Assembly (NCBI GenBank): GCA_035296325.1
Contig: DATHBD010000032.1
Coordinates: forward strand, 248,001-312,000
Origin: DATHBD01 sp035296325
GTDB lineage: Bacteria; Actinomycetota; Actinomycetes; Mycobacteriales; Micromonosporaceae
Length of the DNA stretch: 64,000 bases
Direction: 5' to 3'
Within the stretch, counting starts at the first letter, position 1. Each line of letters starts with the position of its first letter. This document shows, piece by piece, positions 29,161-38,827 of this stretch. The notes under the pieces were generated by a model. The model was not told the DNA's origin. It did not search any database and worked only from the letters and a program-made list of their open reading frames with translations. The translations under genes were made by a program, and so were the position numbers.

Positions 29161-29622
29161 ATGACGAACTCAGTGCTCCGCGTCCCGTATCCGCCCGCCG
29201 CCGAGGCCGCCGCCCATTTCGCCGCCACGCTCGGCTTCGAGACCGATGTGTCCGATGTGCACGGCGCGCTGGAGGCCGGTCGGCCAGGCTTCGTCCTGCT
29301 CGATGTCCGGGGGCGTACGGGGTGGGACGCCGGTCATGTCCCGCAGGCGCGGCATCTGCCCACCGACGAGATTCCATCCCGGGCCCGCCGCGAACTGGAC
29401 GTCGATGTACCCCTCGTTACCTACTGCTGGGGTCCCGGATGCAATGGCGCGACACGGGCGGCCCTGCTGCTGGCCCGCGAGGGCTTCCGGGTGAAGACGA
29501 TGATCGGCGGAATGGAGTACTGGATCCGCGAGGGTCTCCAGGTCCGCACGGCCGCCGGCGTGGTGCGCATGCCGGCCGACCCGCTCACCGTCCCCGGTGA
29601 CCTGACCGGGTGCGCCTGCTAG
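29161..29622 (+). CDS. Rhodanese-like domain protein
   Basis: 153 residues from ATG 29161; TAGCCT (29149-29154) lies 6 nt before it, pointing to a leaderless mRNA. The single rhodanese domain has FVLLDVRG, the WDAGHVPQARHLP motif and the active-site loop TYCWGPGCNGATRAA, with Cys residues available for sulfur transfer. There is no signal peptide. Family enzymes move sulfane sulfur; the acceptor is unknown. It is divergent from the Lrp regulator and may be controlled by it. The next gene begins 95 nt downstream. Confidence 0.92.
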   Translation: MTNSVLRVPYPPAAEAAAHFAATLGFETDVSDVHGALEAGRPGFVLLDVRGRTGWDAGHVPQARHLPTDEIPSRARRELDVDVPLVTYCWGPGCNGATRAALLLAREGFRVKTMIGGMEYWIREGLQVRTAAGVVRMPADPLTVPGDLTGCAC

Positions 29623-29717
29623 ACACGTCGGGTCATACGCTTCCCCGCGAGGCGGCCCGGGGTGTAGGACAGGGACGCCATCTTCTCCTGACCGCCCAGC
29701 CGCTGGGGAGCCGCACG

Positions 29718-30221
29718 GTGTCCGATCAACTTGTCCGGGTGTACCTCCCGGCTACGCTGCCCGTCCTCGCCGATCTCCGCTCGGCCGGGAAGCTGCCGGC
29801 CCAGGGCGCCGCGCATGCGGTCACACCGATGCTTCGGGAGTGGTACGCCGAGGGTGATGAGGAGGAGCTCGAGTACGTCGCGTTCACCCGCGCCGCGCAG
29901 GGCGCTCTCCGACTGCTCCGCGACGACCCGAGGGCACCCCGCCGTCGGGTCGTCATCTCGGCCGACCTGCCGGACGGCATCCTGCTCGCCACCGACAAGG
30001 AACTCGGCTCGAGCGTCGTCGACGTGCTCGACGTGATCCCGCTGACGTCCGTGGCGGCGATCCATGTGGACGGCGAGGAGGCGCAGGTCGACGTGGCCGC
30101 CGCCGCGGACGTCGTGATCGAGGCGGCGGCCGGCGACCCGGACGCGCAGTTCACCGTGGACGGCGCGGAGGATCACGAGCTCGAGTGGTACGACCCGTCC
30201 GAGCTCGATCAGCTCGTCTGA
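29718..30221 (+). CDS. Conserved actinobacterial protein (DUF6912-like)
   Basis: 167 residues from GTG 29718 with GGGGAG as ribosome-binding site; an earlier in-frame opening overlaps the rhodanese gene and is less likely. The protein begins VRVYLPATLPVLADL and includes AHAVTPMLREWYAEGDEEELEYVAF. It matches a small conserved actinobacterial family of unknown function, which I believe is annotated as DUF6912. It is acidic, has no membrane segment and ends in EWYDPSELDQLV. Its last 13 nt overlap the convergent membrane-protein gene. Confidence 0.72.
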   Translation: MSDQLVRVYLPATLPVLADLRSAGKLPAQGAAHAVTPMLREWYAEGDEEELEYVAFTRAAQGALRLLRDDPRAPRRRVVISADLPDGILLATDKELGSSVVDVLDVIPLTSVAAIHVDGEEAQVDVAAAADVVIEAAAGDPDAQFTVDGAEDHELEWYDPSELDQLV

Positions 30222-31264
30222 GCCCCGCTCGGCCGCGGTTCCCCGCTCGGCCGCGGTTCCCCGCCGGGCGGCGGCTCACGGGGCGGCGGCTCACGGGGCG
30301 GCGGCTCGCCGGGTGGGGGAGGCAGCCCGCCTCGCCTTGGCGGGAGCGTGCGGCCGAAGGCGACCACGGCCACGAAGGCGCCGACGAAGAGGACCATCAG
30401 CGCGTGGTTGAAGCGCTGGCTGCCCAGGTACTCGAGCACGGCCCGGTCGGCAGGGCTGGTGGACTGCGCCACGGTCAGCAGGCGTGCGCCGCCGATGCGG
30501 ACCAGCAGTTCGGTCACCAGCAACACCGCGCCGGCGGATCCGCCGGCGATGAGGTACGCCGGCCAGGGCGCACCGGTCCGGGTCCGGCGCAGGTACCAGA
30601 ACGCGACCAGCCCGGCCGCGAGCCCGCTCAGGGCCGAGACGACGAACTGCACCGTGTTGTCGGCACTGAGCTGGGACGCTGCGGTGTCCCCTGCGTTGAT
30701 GAGCGCGGACAGCCGCCCAGCGAGGGCGCTCCGGACCAGGCCGACGAGCACCGCCGTGAGTGACCCGGCCAGTCCAGCCGCCACGGCGAGCGCCGGGCGC
30801 AGCACGCAGAGCGCTCCGCCCCCGACCGCGGCGAGGCCGACGGTCGCCGCGATGGCCACGATGAACCGGCCCGAGCCGTACGCGAGCAGGACCGCGAGCG
30901 CGCTCAGCAGGCCGACGCACAGGCCGCCGGCCGCGCCGGCGAGCGCTCGGGACACCGGCCGGGCGAGGTCGGGCACCCCACGGCCCGCCCGCCCGCGTCG
31001 GGCCAGGGTGGCGAGGGCCACCAGGCCGGCGCCGGTGCCGGCGAGCACGCTCGCGCCGACGATGCTGGGCAGGGCGATGGCCGCCTGCGCCACCGCGATG
31101 CTCGTACCGTCCATGGCGCTCGCCATCGTGCGGTACGCGGCCCACAGGGTCGCGGCCAGCCAGAGGGTGGCCAGCGCGGCGAGGACGAGCAGCGCGACCG
31201 GGCGCCCGGTCTCCTGATCCGACGGTGCCGATACGGGCGCCGGTGTCGACTCCGGTTCGGGCAT
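30209..31264 (-). CDS. Multi-pass membrane protein with Pro-rich repeat tail
   Basis: 351 residues from ATG 31264, chosen because GCGAGGAGG precedes it at ideal spacing. About eight hydrophobic helices are present. The protein ends in a cytoplasmic low-complexity tail built from repeated PPREPP and GEPRPS units, encoded by tandem repeats at 30222-30310. No recognisable catalytic motif is seen. The closest general similarity is to uncharacterised actinobacterial membrane proteins. It overlaps the convergent DUF6912-like gene by 13 nt and is divergent from the P5C dehydrogenase gene. Confidence 0.8.
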   Translation of the reverse strand: MPEPESTPAPVSAPSDQETGRPVALLVLAALATLWLAATLWAAYRTMASAMDGTSIAVAQAAIALPSIVGASVLAGTGAGLVALATLARRGRAGRGVPDLARPVSRALAGAAGGLCVGLLSALAVLLAYGSGRFIVAIAATVGLAAVGGGALCVLRPALAVAAGLAGSLTAVLVGLVRSALAGRLSALINAGDTAASQLSADNTVQFVVSALSGLAAGLVAFWYLRRTRTGAPWPAYLIAGGSAGAVLLVTELLVRIGGARLLTVAQSTSPADRAVLEYLGSQRFNHALMVLFVGAFVAVVAFGRTLPPRRGGLPPPPGEPPPREPPPREPPPGGEPRPSGEPRPSGAQTS

Positions 31265-31372
31265 CGGACCTCCTCGCGCTCCGGGCTCCAGCGCCAAAAG
31301 GGTACGCGTGCCGCTTCGCGTGGGAGAATGGACGCCTGCCTCGCCGGGTCGCCCAGAGAGCGGAGGTGCCCG

Positions 31373-33001
31373 ATGGACGCCGTCTTCGCCGTGCCGGAGC
31401 CGCGCAACGAGCCGGTCCGGTCATACCAGCCGGGAAGCGTCGAGCGGGAGAGCCTGCAGCGCCGCCTCACCGATCTCGCCGCCGAGCGGCACGAGTTCAC
31501 CCTCACCATCGACGGCCGGCAGCGCCCGGGTGGCGGCGATCCGATCGAGGTGCGGCAGCCCCACGCGCATGCCGAGGTGCTGGGTACCACCTACAACGCC
31601 ACCACGGACGACGCGGCGGCGGCGGTGGCGGCCGCGAAGCGGGCCGCACCGATGTGGCGGGACCTGCCCTACGTCGAGCGGGCCGCCGTCCTCCTCCGCG
31701 CCGCCGACCTGCTGGCCGGCCCGTGGCGGGACACCCTCAACGCCGCCACCATGCTCGGCCAGTCCAAGACGGTGGTCCAGGCGGAGATCGACGCGGCCTG
31801 TGAGCTGATCGACTTCTGGCGGTACAACGTCTTCTTCGGCCACCGCATCCTCGCCGACCAGCCGTTCTCCTCACCAGGCGCGTGGAACCGCTTCGACCAC
31901 CGCCCGCTGGAGGGCTTCGTCACCGCCATTGCGCCGTTCAACTTCACCGCCATCGCGGCGAACCTGCCCACCGCCCCCGCGCTCATGGGCAACACCGTGG
32001 TCTGGAAGCCGTCGCCCACCCAGCAACTCGCGGCGCACTACACGATGCGGCTGCTGGAGGCCGCCGGGCTGCCACCCGGAGTGATCAACATGGTCACCGG
32101 GGACGGCGTGGCGGTCTCCGAGGTGGCGCTGGCCGATGCCGACCTCGCCGGGATCCACTTCACCGGCTCCACCACGGTCTTCCGGCACCTGACCCGCACG
32201 GTGGGGGAGCGGATCGAGCACTACCGCGGCTATCCCCGCCTGGTGGGCGAGACCGGCGGCAAGGACTTCGTGATCGCCCATCCCTCGGCGGAGCCCGCCG
32301 GCCTGGCCACCGGCCTGGTCCGGGGCGCCTACGAGTACCAGGGGCAGAAGTGCTCCGCGGCGTCCCGGGCCTACCTCCCGGCGTCGCTCTGGCGGGGCGG
32401 TCTGCGTGACCGCCTGGCCACGACGGTGGAGGCCCTGACCTACGGCGACGTGCGGGACTTCACCAACTTCGGCGGTGCGGTGATCGACCGCCGGGCGTTC
32501 GACAAGCACGCCGCGGCGCTTGACAAGATCAAAAACAGCGCGGCCTGTACGGTCGTCGCCGGCGGCACGGTGGACGACTCGGTCGGCTTCTTCGTCCGCC
32601 CGACGCTTGTGGAGTGCACCGATCCCGGCCACGACGTGTTCACCACCGAGTACTTCGGCCCCATCCTCGCGGTCTACGTCTACGACGACGCGGACTTCCG
32701 GGGCGTGGTCGAACAGGCCGAGTCGATCGCCCCCTACGCGCTCACCGGCGCGATCTTCGCGACCGACCGGAGCGCGATCGAGTGGGCGGCGCACCGGCTG
32801 CGCTTCGCCGCCGGCAACTTCTACGTCAACGACAAGCCGACCGGTGCCGTGGTCGGGCAGCAGCCGTTCGGCGGGGCCCGGGCCAGCGGCACGAACGACA
32901 AGGCCGGCTCCTGGCACAACCTGCTCCGCTGGGTGTCCCCTCGCACCATCAAAGAGACGTTTGTCCCCGCGACTGACCATTCGTACCCCAGCATGGGGTG
33001 A
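31373..33001 (+). CDS. pruA: 1-pyrroline-5-carboxylate dehydrogenase
   Basis: 542 residues from ATG 31373 with GCGGAGG upstream. It is an aldehyde-dehydrogenase superfamily enzyme oxidising glutamate semialdehyde/P5C to glutamate with NAD in proline catabolism. Visible motifs are the general-base Glu in LVGETGGKDFV, the nucleophile Cys in YQGQKCSAASR and the NAD-binding IHFTGSTTVF. The length fits the stand-alone P5CDH type 1 of actinobacteria, not the PutA fusion. No proline dehydrogenase gene is adjacent. A PadR regulator follows on the same strand after 94 nt. Confidence 0.95.
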   Translation: MDAVFAVPEPRNEPVRSYQPGSVERESLQRRLTDLAAERHEFTLTIDGRQRPGGGDPIEVRQPHAHAEVLGTTYNATTDDAAAAVAAAKRAAPMWRDLPYVERAAVLLRAADLLAGPWRDTLNAATMLGQSKTVVQAEIDAACELIDFWRYNVFFGHRILADQPFSSPGAWNRFDHRPLEGFVTAIAPFNFTAIAANLPTAPALMGNTVVWKPSPTQQLAAHYTMRLLEAAGLPPGVINMVTGDGVAVSEVALADADLAGIHFTGSTTVFRHLTRTVGERIEHYRGYPRLVGETGGKDFVIAHPSAEPAGLATGLVRGAYEYQGQKCSAASRAYLPASLWRGGLRDRLATTVEALTYGDVRDFTNFGGAVIDRRAFDKHAAALDKIKNSAACTVVAGGTVDDSVGFFVRPTLVECTDPGHDVFTTEYFGPILAVYVYDDADFRGVVEQAESIAPYALTGAIFATDRSAIEWAAHRLRFAAGNFYVNDKPTGAVVGQQPFGGARASGTNDKAGSWHNLLRWVSPRTIKETFVPATDHSYPSMG

Positions 33002-33095
33002 TCCTGGTCCTACAGCGACAGTCCGCGGGCGACAGTCCATCGTGGATTTGGTCAAAACGTGGACGCTGGCACCGAAAAATGGCAGCGTTGGAGTT

Positions 33096-33611
33096 ATGGC
33101 GGAATCTGGTGTGAACGCGACGGCGGCTGCCCTGCTGGGTCTGCTGCACGACGGGCCCATGACGGGCGGGCAGTTGATGGCGGCGGCGCAGCGCCGGCTC
33201 GGGGCGTACTGGTCGATGACCCGCAGTCAGGTCTACCGGGAGCTCCCGGTCCTGGCCGAGGCGGGGTACGTGAAACTCGGCAAGCCGGGCGCGCGCTCCA
33301 GCCAGCCGTACTCGATCACCCCAGCCGGCAAGCGAGCCTTCGCCCGGTGGCTGGCCGAGACCCCCGGCCGGGAGGCACTCCGCAATCCGGTGGCGCTGCG
33401 GGTCGCGTTCGGGGCGCAGCAGCAGCCGGCCGCGCTGCGACAGATCTACACGTACGCCACCGAGCAGCACAACACGGCGCTGGTGGAGGCGCGCGAGCAG
33501 GCCAAGGAGGCACGCCGTTCCGGCGACGAGTTCTTCGCCGCCTCGTTGGACTTCGCCGTGGCCTACCACAAGGCCGCGCTGGCGTGGCTGAAGACCGCCC
33601 CCGGGAAGTAG
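33096..33611 (+). CDS. PadR-family transcriptional regulator
   Basis: 171 residues from ATG 33096 with GTTGGAG five nt upstream; the longer in-frame opening runs antisense-like through pruA and is rejected. The winged helix is N-terminal (AALLGLLHDGPMTGGQLMAA, SQVYRELPVLAEAGYVKLG) and the C-terminal part (about 90-171) is the helical dimerisation domain found in the PadR-s2 subgroup. The ligand is unknown. It follows pruA on the same strand and could regulate it, but PadR genes are often unlinked to their targets. Confidence 0.9.
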   Translation: MAESGVNATAAALLGLLHDGPMTGGQLMAAAQRRLGAYWSMTRSQVYRELPVLAEAGYVKLGKPGARSSQPYSITPAGKRAFARWLAETPGREALRNPVALRVAFGAQQQPAALRQIYTYATEQHNTALVEAREQAKEARRSGDEFFAASLDFAVAYHKAALAWLKTAPGK

Positions 33612-33668
33612 CCGCCGAGCTGGATCGGCCGACGGGGCCCGATCGGCACGCGCGTACTCTTGATGCTT

Positions 33669-34793
<1,125 letters not shown>

Positions 34794-34994
34794 CCCACCC
34801 ATCCCACCCTCCGCAGCGGTCCTGGCAGGGCCTGCCGCGTCGTCGGCACGCGGGCACGGGAATCTCGTGTCCGGCGGGCTGACCTGCCTGAACGTGGGTA
34901 TTTGCTGGGAATCCTGGCCGGCATACCGGGCATTGGGAACAAGCCGGCGCGCGCGCACTTGAGGCGTCCGTTTGGGCGCGTAGACTCACCACCC

Positions 34995-35675
34995 GTGATT
35001 CAGCTTGAGCGCGTGACGAAGACATACCCCAAGGCGTCCCGCCCGTCCCTGGACGAGGTGTCCGTCGAGATCGACAAGGGAGAGTTCGTCTTCTTCATCG
35101 GGCCGTCCGGCTCCGGGAAGTCAACGATCATCAAGTTGCTGCTGCACGAGATCACTCCGACCGACGGCAAGGTCATGGTCAACAACCGGGACGTCACCAC
35201 GATGCGGTCGTGGAAGATACCCGGCTTCCGGCGTTCCATCGGCTGTGTCTTCCAGGACTTCCGCCTGCTGCCCAACCGGACGGCATACGAGAATGTGGCG
35301 TTCGCCCTCGAGGTGATCGGCAAGTCGAAGGGCGTGGCCCGCCGCGTGGTTCCCGAGGTACTGGAACTGGTTGGGCTGGGCGGCAAGGAGCACCGCTACC
35401 CGCACGAACTCTCCGGGGGCGAGCAGCAGCGGGTCGCGGTGGCCCGGGCGTTCGTCAACCGGCCGCTGATCCTGCTCGCCGACGAGCCGACCGGAAACCT
35501 CGACCCGGACACGTCGATCGAGATCATGCGCCTGCTCGACCGGATCAACCGCACCGGCACCACCGTGGTCATGGTGACCCACGACTCCAACATCGTGAAC
35601 CAGATGCGCCGTCGCGTCGTCGAGATCGAGAGCGGTCGGATCGTGCGTGACCAACCTCGGGGCGTCTACGGATGA
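34995..35675 (+). CDS. ftsE: Cell division ATP-binding protein FtsE
   Basis: 226 residues from GTG 34995. TAGACT (34981-34986) lies 8 nt before the start and no ribosome-binding site is visible, so a leaderless mRNA is likely. Walker A (GPSGSGKST), Q-loop (FQDFRLLPN), signature (LSGGEQQRV), Walker B (LLADEPTGNLD) and H-loop (VTHDSNIV) are intact. FtsE powers the FtsEX complex at the septum, which activates extracellular peptidoglycan hydrolases. FtsX follows after 152 nt and an M23 peptidase is next. Confidence 0.97.
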   Translation: MIQLERVTKTYPKASRPSLDEVSVEIDKGEFVFFIGPSGSGKSTIIKLLLHEITPTDGKVMVNNRDVTTMRSWKIPGFRRSIGCVFQDFRLLPNRTAYENVAFALEVIGKSKGVARRVVPEVLELVGLGGKEHRYPHELSGGEQQRVAVARAFVNRPLILLADEPTGNLDPDTSIEIMRLLDRINRTGTTVVMVTHDSNIVNQMRRRVVEIESGRIVRDQPRGVYG

Positions 35676-35827
35676 TCGAGCGCTGACAACCGAACAAGGT
35701 AACCCGCCCAAGGCCCGGCAGGACACAACCCCGACCGGGCCGAAGAGCCGATGAGGCTGCAAGGCTGAGCTGACTGACAGGCGAGCTCGCCGAGATGCCG
35801 AGCCGGGCTGAGAAGGAGTTGGCTCCG

Positions 35828-36703
35828 ATGCGTGCCAAGTACGTGTTGTCCGAGGTCCTGACCGGGCTCTGGCGCAACGTCACGATGACGATCGCGATGA
35901 TCATCACGATGGCGGTGTCGCTCACCATGCTTGGTGCCAGCCTGATCCTGTACCACGAGGTCGGCCAGATGAAGACCTTCTTCTACGACAAGATCGAGGT
36001 TTCCATCTTCCTGCGGCCCGACGTCACCGGGGATCAGCGTGACGGGCTACGCACCAAGCTGGAGGACGACGAGCTGGTCCAGCAGCTGATCTACGAGAGC
36101 AAGGAGCAGGCGTTCTCGCGGTTCCGCCAGCAGTTCCGGGATGCTCCGGACCTGGTCAACGCCACCAAGCCGGACGCGCTGCCGGAGTCGTTCCGGGTCA
36201 AGCTGAAGGACCCGACCAAGTACAAGGCGATCTACGAGGGCTACAAGGAGATGCCCGGCATCAGCGAGATCGTGGACCAGCAGCAGTTGCTGGGCCGGGT
36301 CTTCGGGCTCGTCGGGGCCATTCAGAGCTTGGCGCTGTTCATCGCCATCGTCCAGGGACTGGCCGCCCTGCTGCTGGTGGCCAACACGATCCAGGTCGCC
36401 GCGTACAGCAAGCGCCGGGAGGTCGCGGTGATGAAGCTGGTCGGCGCGTCCAACTGGTTCATCCAGCTCCCGTTCGTCCTGGAGGCGATCTTTGCCGGGC
36501 TGATCGGCTCCGTTCTGGCGTCGCTGGGGCTGGTCGCCGGCAAGATATGGATCATCGACGGCGCGCTGAAACCGCTCGCAAATCTGCTGTCGCCGGTGTC
36601 GTGGAACACGGTGATCATCATGTTCCCGCTGCTCGCCGGCATTGCCGCGGTGATCAGCGCGCTGACCGGCTGGATCACCCTCCGGTTCTACGTGCGGGTG
36701 TGA
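35828..36703 (+). CDS. ftsX: Cell division protein FtsX
   Basis: 291 residues from ATG 35828, preceded by GAAGGAG. A longer opening from ATG 35795 is possible but has no ribosome-binding site. The topology is that of FtsX: helix 1 at about residues 22-44, a roughly 125-residue extracellular domain (KIEVSIFLRPDVTGDQRDGL), then three C-terminal helices with the FtsX/MacB core (SKRREVAVMKLVGASNWFI). It pairs with FtsE and signals to a periplasm-equivalent hydrolase. The neighbouring M23 protein is the obvious candidate partner. Confidence 0.96.
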   Translation: MRAKYVLSEVLTGLWRNVTMTIAMIITMAVSLTMLGASLILYHEVGQMKTFFYDKIEVSIFLRPDVTGDQRDGLRTKLEDDELVQQLIYESKEQAFSRFRQQFRDAPDLVNATKPDALPESFRVKLKDPTKYKAIYEGYKEMPGISEIVDQQQLLGRVFGLVGAIQSLALFIAIVQGLAALLLVANTIQVAAYSKRREVAVMKLVGASNWFIQLPFVLEAIFAGLIGSVLASLGLVAGKIWIIDGALKPLANLLSPVSWNTVIIMFPLLAGIAAVISALTGWITLRFYVRV

Positions 36704-36750
36704 CCGGCACGGGTGTGATCGGCACGGGCCTGATCGGCACGGCGTGACCG
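36704..36750. repeat. Tandem GTGATCGGCACGGG-type repeat
   Basis: Three imperfect copies of a 15-bp unit (GTGATCGGCACGGG, CTGATCGGCACGG) follow the ftsX stop. Confidence 0.7.
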
Positions 36751-36813
36751 ACGACTCCGGCGAATCATGCCAATCTGCCTGAACAGCGTTATCCGGACAG
36801 GCGCCCGCGTAGC

Positions 36814-36830
36814 GTAGCTCTTTGAGCTAC
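36814..36830. promoter_or_regulatory. Perfect inverted repeat in the leader of the M23 peptidase gene
   Basis: GTAGCTC-TTT-GAGCTAC is a perfect 7-bp inverted repeat with a 3-nt loop, ending just before the GGAGG ribosome-binding site of the peptidase gene. It could be an operator or a small hairpin affecting translation. Confidence 0.5.
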
Positions 36831-36844
36831 TGGAGGGCTACGGG

Positions 36845-38113
36845 GTGTTCCGAATCACCGGCCTGACCCGGTTCGCGATCGCGGGCGCGGCGGGACTGAC
36901 GCTGCTGCTCGGCGGCGCCAGCCAGGCGGACCCGCGCGACGACAAGAACAAGGTGGACCGCGAGCTGGCCCAGACCCAGGCCACGCTGGAGGCGGCGACC
37001 GATCGGGCCAGGCAGGCCGCGACCAGGTACGCCTCAGCCAGCGCCGCCCTGCCGGGCGCCGAGGCCGGGCTCGCCGACGCCCGTGGGCGCGCCCTCGGGG
37101 CGCAGGCCGCCGCGGCGGAGGCCGACCGCGAGGCAGCGCGCGCCAACGCCGCCGCGGCGCAGGCGGGCCTGGCCTTCGACACGGCTGCCGGGCAGGTCGA
37201 GCAGGCGCGCGGTGAGGTGACCGGCTTCATCGCCGCGGCGTACCGGGGCAGCGGCTTCCTGATGGTGAACTCGATCCTGGACGCCAGCTCGCCGACCGAC
37301 TTCGCCAGCCGGATGGGCTACCTGGACGCGGTGGCCCAGCACCAGCAGGAGGCCCTGTCCGGGCTGACCGCCGCGCGGATGGTGGCCAAGCAGGAAAGCG
37401 ACCTGGCGGAGGCCGCGCGCGCGAAGGCGGATCTCGCCGCCGCCGAGGCGAAGCAGGCGCTGAACGCCGCCCTGGCGGCGCAGGCCTCGGCGGAACAGGC
37501 GGCGGTGACGCTGCAGCGGCTGGCCGATCAGCAGGCCCAGGCGATGGTCGTCGCCGATGAGGAGCGGGTGGCCACCCTTGCCCGCTACAACGAGCTGCGG
37601 GGTGAGAGCGACCGGATCGCTGTGGAGCTGCGTGCCGTGGCCGTCCGCGCCGGGCGCAGCCGTACCGGCTCGTCGGCCGCTCTGGCGCAGCCGCCACGCG
37701 GTGGCGCGATGCTCGCCATGCCGGTGAGTGGCTGGAAGTCCAGCAACTACGGCATGCGCTACGACCCGTACTACAAGGTCTGGCAGTTGCACGCCGGTGT
37801 CGACCTGGCGGCCGGCGGTGGCCAGCCGATCTGGGCCGCCGCGGATGGCGTCGTGGTCCGCGCCGGGTGGTCCGGCGGGTACGGCAACTACACGTGTGTG
37901 TCCCACGGGGAGTACCAGGGCAAAGGGCTCGCCACCTGCTACGGCCACCAGTCGGAGTTCGTCGCCTCGGCGGGCCAGCGGGTGCGTCGTGGGCAGATCA
38001 TCGGCCGGGTCGGCACCACCGGCGCCTCGACCGGGTACCACCTGCACTTCGAGGTCCGCCTGGACGGCTCCCCGGTGGACCCGCTGGGTTGGCTCCCCGG
38101 CTGCCTCTGCTGA
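36845..38113 (+). CDS. M23 (LytM) peptidase with coiled coil, FtsX-linked
   Basis: 422 residues from GTG 36845 with CTGGAGG upstream. A signal peptide (residues about 1-29, AAGLTLLLGGASQA) is followed by a long Ala/Glu/Gln-rich coiled coil (about 35-270) and a C-terminal LytM domain (about 300-418). Metal and catalytic residues are intact: HAGVDLAAG, YGNYTCVSHG and GYHLHFEV. The architecture parallels EnvC and RipC, hydrolases or activators controlled by FtsEX. Unlike EnvC, which is degenerate, this one retains the HxxxD and HxH zinc ligands, so it should cut peptidoglycan. It lies directly after ftsX. Confidence 0.93.
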   Translation: MFRITGLTRFAIAGAAGLTLLLGGASQADPRDDKNKVDRELAQTQATLEAATDRARQAATRYASASAALPGAEAGLADARGRALGAQAAAAEADREAARANAAAAQAGLAFDTAAGQVEQARGEVTGFIAAAYRGSGFLMVNSILDASSPTDFASRMGYLDAVAQHQQEALSGLTAARMVAKQESDLAEAARAKADLAAAEAKQALNAALAAQASAEQAAVTLQRLADQQAQAMVVADEERVATLARYNELRGESDRIAVELRAVAVRAGRSRTGSSAALAQPPRGGAMLAMPVSGWKSSNYGMRYDPYYKVWQLHAGVDLAAGGGQPIWAAADGVVVRAGWSGGYGNYTCVSHGEYQGKGLATCYGHQSEFVASAGQRVRRGQIIGRVGTTGASTGYHLHFEVRLDGSPVDPLGWLPGCLC

Positions 38114-38175
38114 GCCGGCCGGTGCTGGGCCGGCGCTGCTGGCCGGCGCTGCTGGGCCGGCCGCTGCTGAGCGTT
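38114..38175. repeat. GCCGGCGCTGCTGG tandem repeats
   Basis: Imperfect repeats of GGGCCGGCGCTGCT immediately follow the peptidase stop. Confidence 0.6.
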
Positions 38176-38207
38176 GGGCTACCATTGCCCAGCCGGTCGC
38201 GCCGCGC

Positions 38208-38260
38208 GGTCGGTAGGCGAGTGGTCGGTAGGCGAGTGGTCGGCAGGCGAGTGGTCGGCG
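38208..38260. repeat. 15-bp tandem repeat upstream of smpB
   Basis: GGTCGGTAGGCGAGT occurs twice perfectly (38208-38222, 38223-38237), then once with a single change (38238-38252) and a partial fourth copy. It ends about 35 bp before the smpB start. Confidence 0.9.
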
Positions 38261-38295
38261 TGCAGCGCCCGGTGCCCAGCGGGAGGTGAGCGGCG

Positions 38296-38772
38296 ATGCC
38301 GCGGGAGAAGGGTCGGAAGCTTGTCGCTTCCAACCGCAAGGCGTACCACGACTACGCCATCTCCGATACCTACGAGGCCGGGATGGCGCTCACCGGGACC
38401 GAGGTGAAGTCCCTCCGAGCCTCCCGGGCCTCCCTGGTGGACGCGTTCGCCCAGGTCAGCGACGGCGAAGTGTATCTGCACGGGATGCACATCCCGGAGT
38501 ACAAGATGGGCACCTGGACCAACCACGAGCCGCGCCGGGTCCGCAAGCTGCTGCTCAAGCGCATCGAGATCGATAAGTTGATGGGCAAGGTTCGGGAGAG
38601 CGGGCTGACCCTGATCCCCCTGTCGGTGTACTTCTCCGATGGCTGGGCCAAGGTCGAGATCGGGCTCGCCAGGGGTAAGCGGACCTACGACAAACGGCAG
38701 GACCTCGCCAAGCGCGATGCCGACCGGGAGATCGCCAAGGTCTCCGGCCGCCGGGCCAAGGGGATGGAGTAG
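38296..38772 (+). CDS. smpB: SsrA-binding protein SmpB
   Basis: 158 residues from ATG 38296 with GGGAGGTGAG upstream. It binds tmRNA and delivers it to stalled ribosomes. The OB-fold core is clear (NRKAYHDYAISDTYEAGMAL, TGTEVKSLRASRASL) and the basic C-terminal tail (AKGKRTYDKR-like segment GKRTYDKRQDLAKRD) that enters the mRNA channel is present. tmRNA is encoded 1.3 kb downstream on the same strand, separated by one gene. The N-terminus has extra basic residues typical of actinobacteria. Confidence 0.98.
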   Translation: MPREKGRKLVASNRKAYHDYAISDTYEAGMALTGTEVKSLRASRASLVDAFAQVSDGEVYLHGMHIPEYKMGTWTNHEPRRVRKLLLKRIEIDKLMGKVRESGLTLIPLSVYFSDGWAKVEIGLARGKRTYDKRQDLAKRDADREIAKVSGRRAKGME

Positions 38773-38827
38773 TCCGTCGCGTTTTGCTCCGTAGAGGGAC
38801 GGTCGGTCACCGCCATATAGTCGGCGG

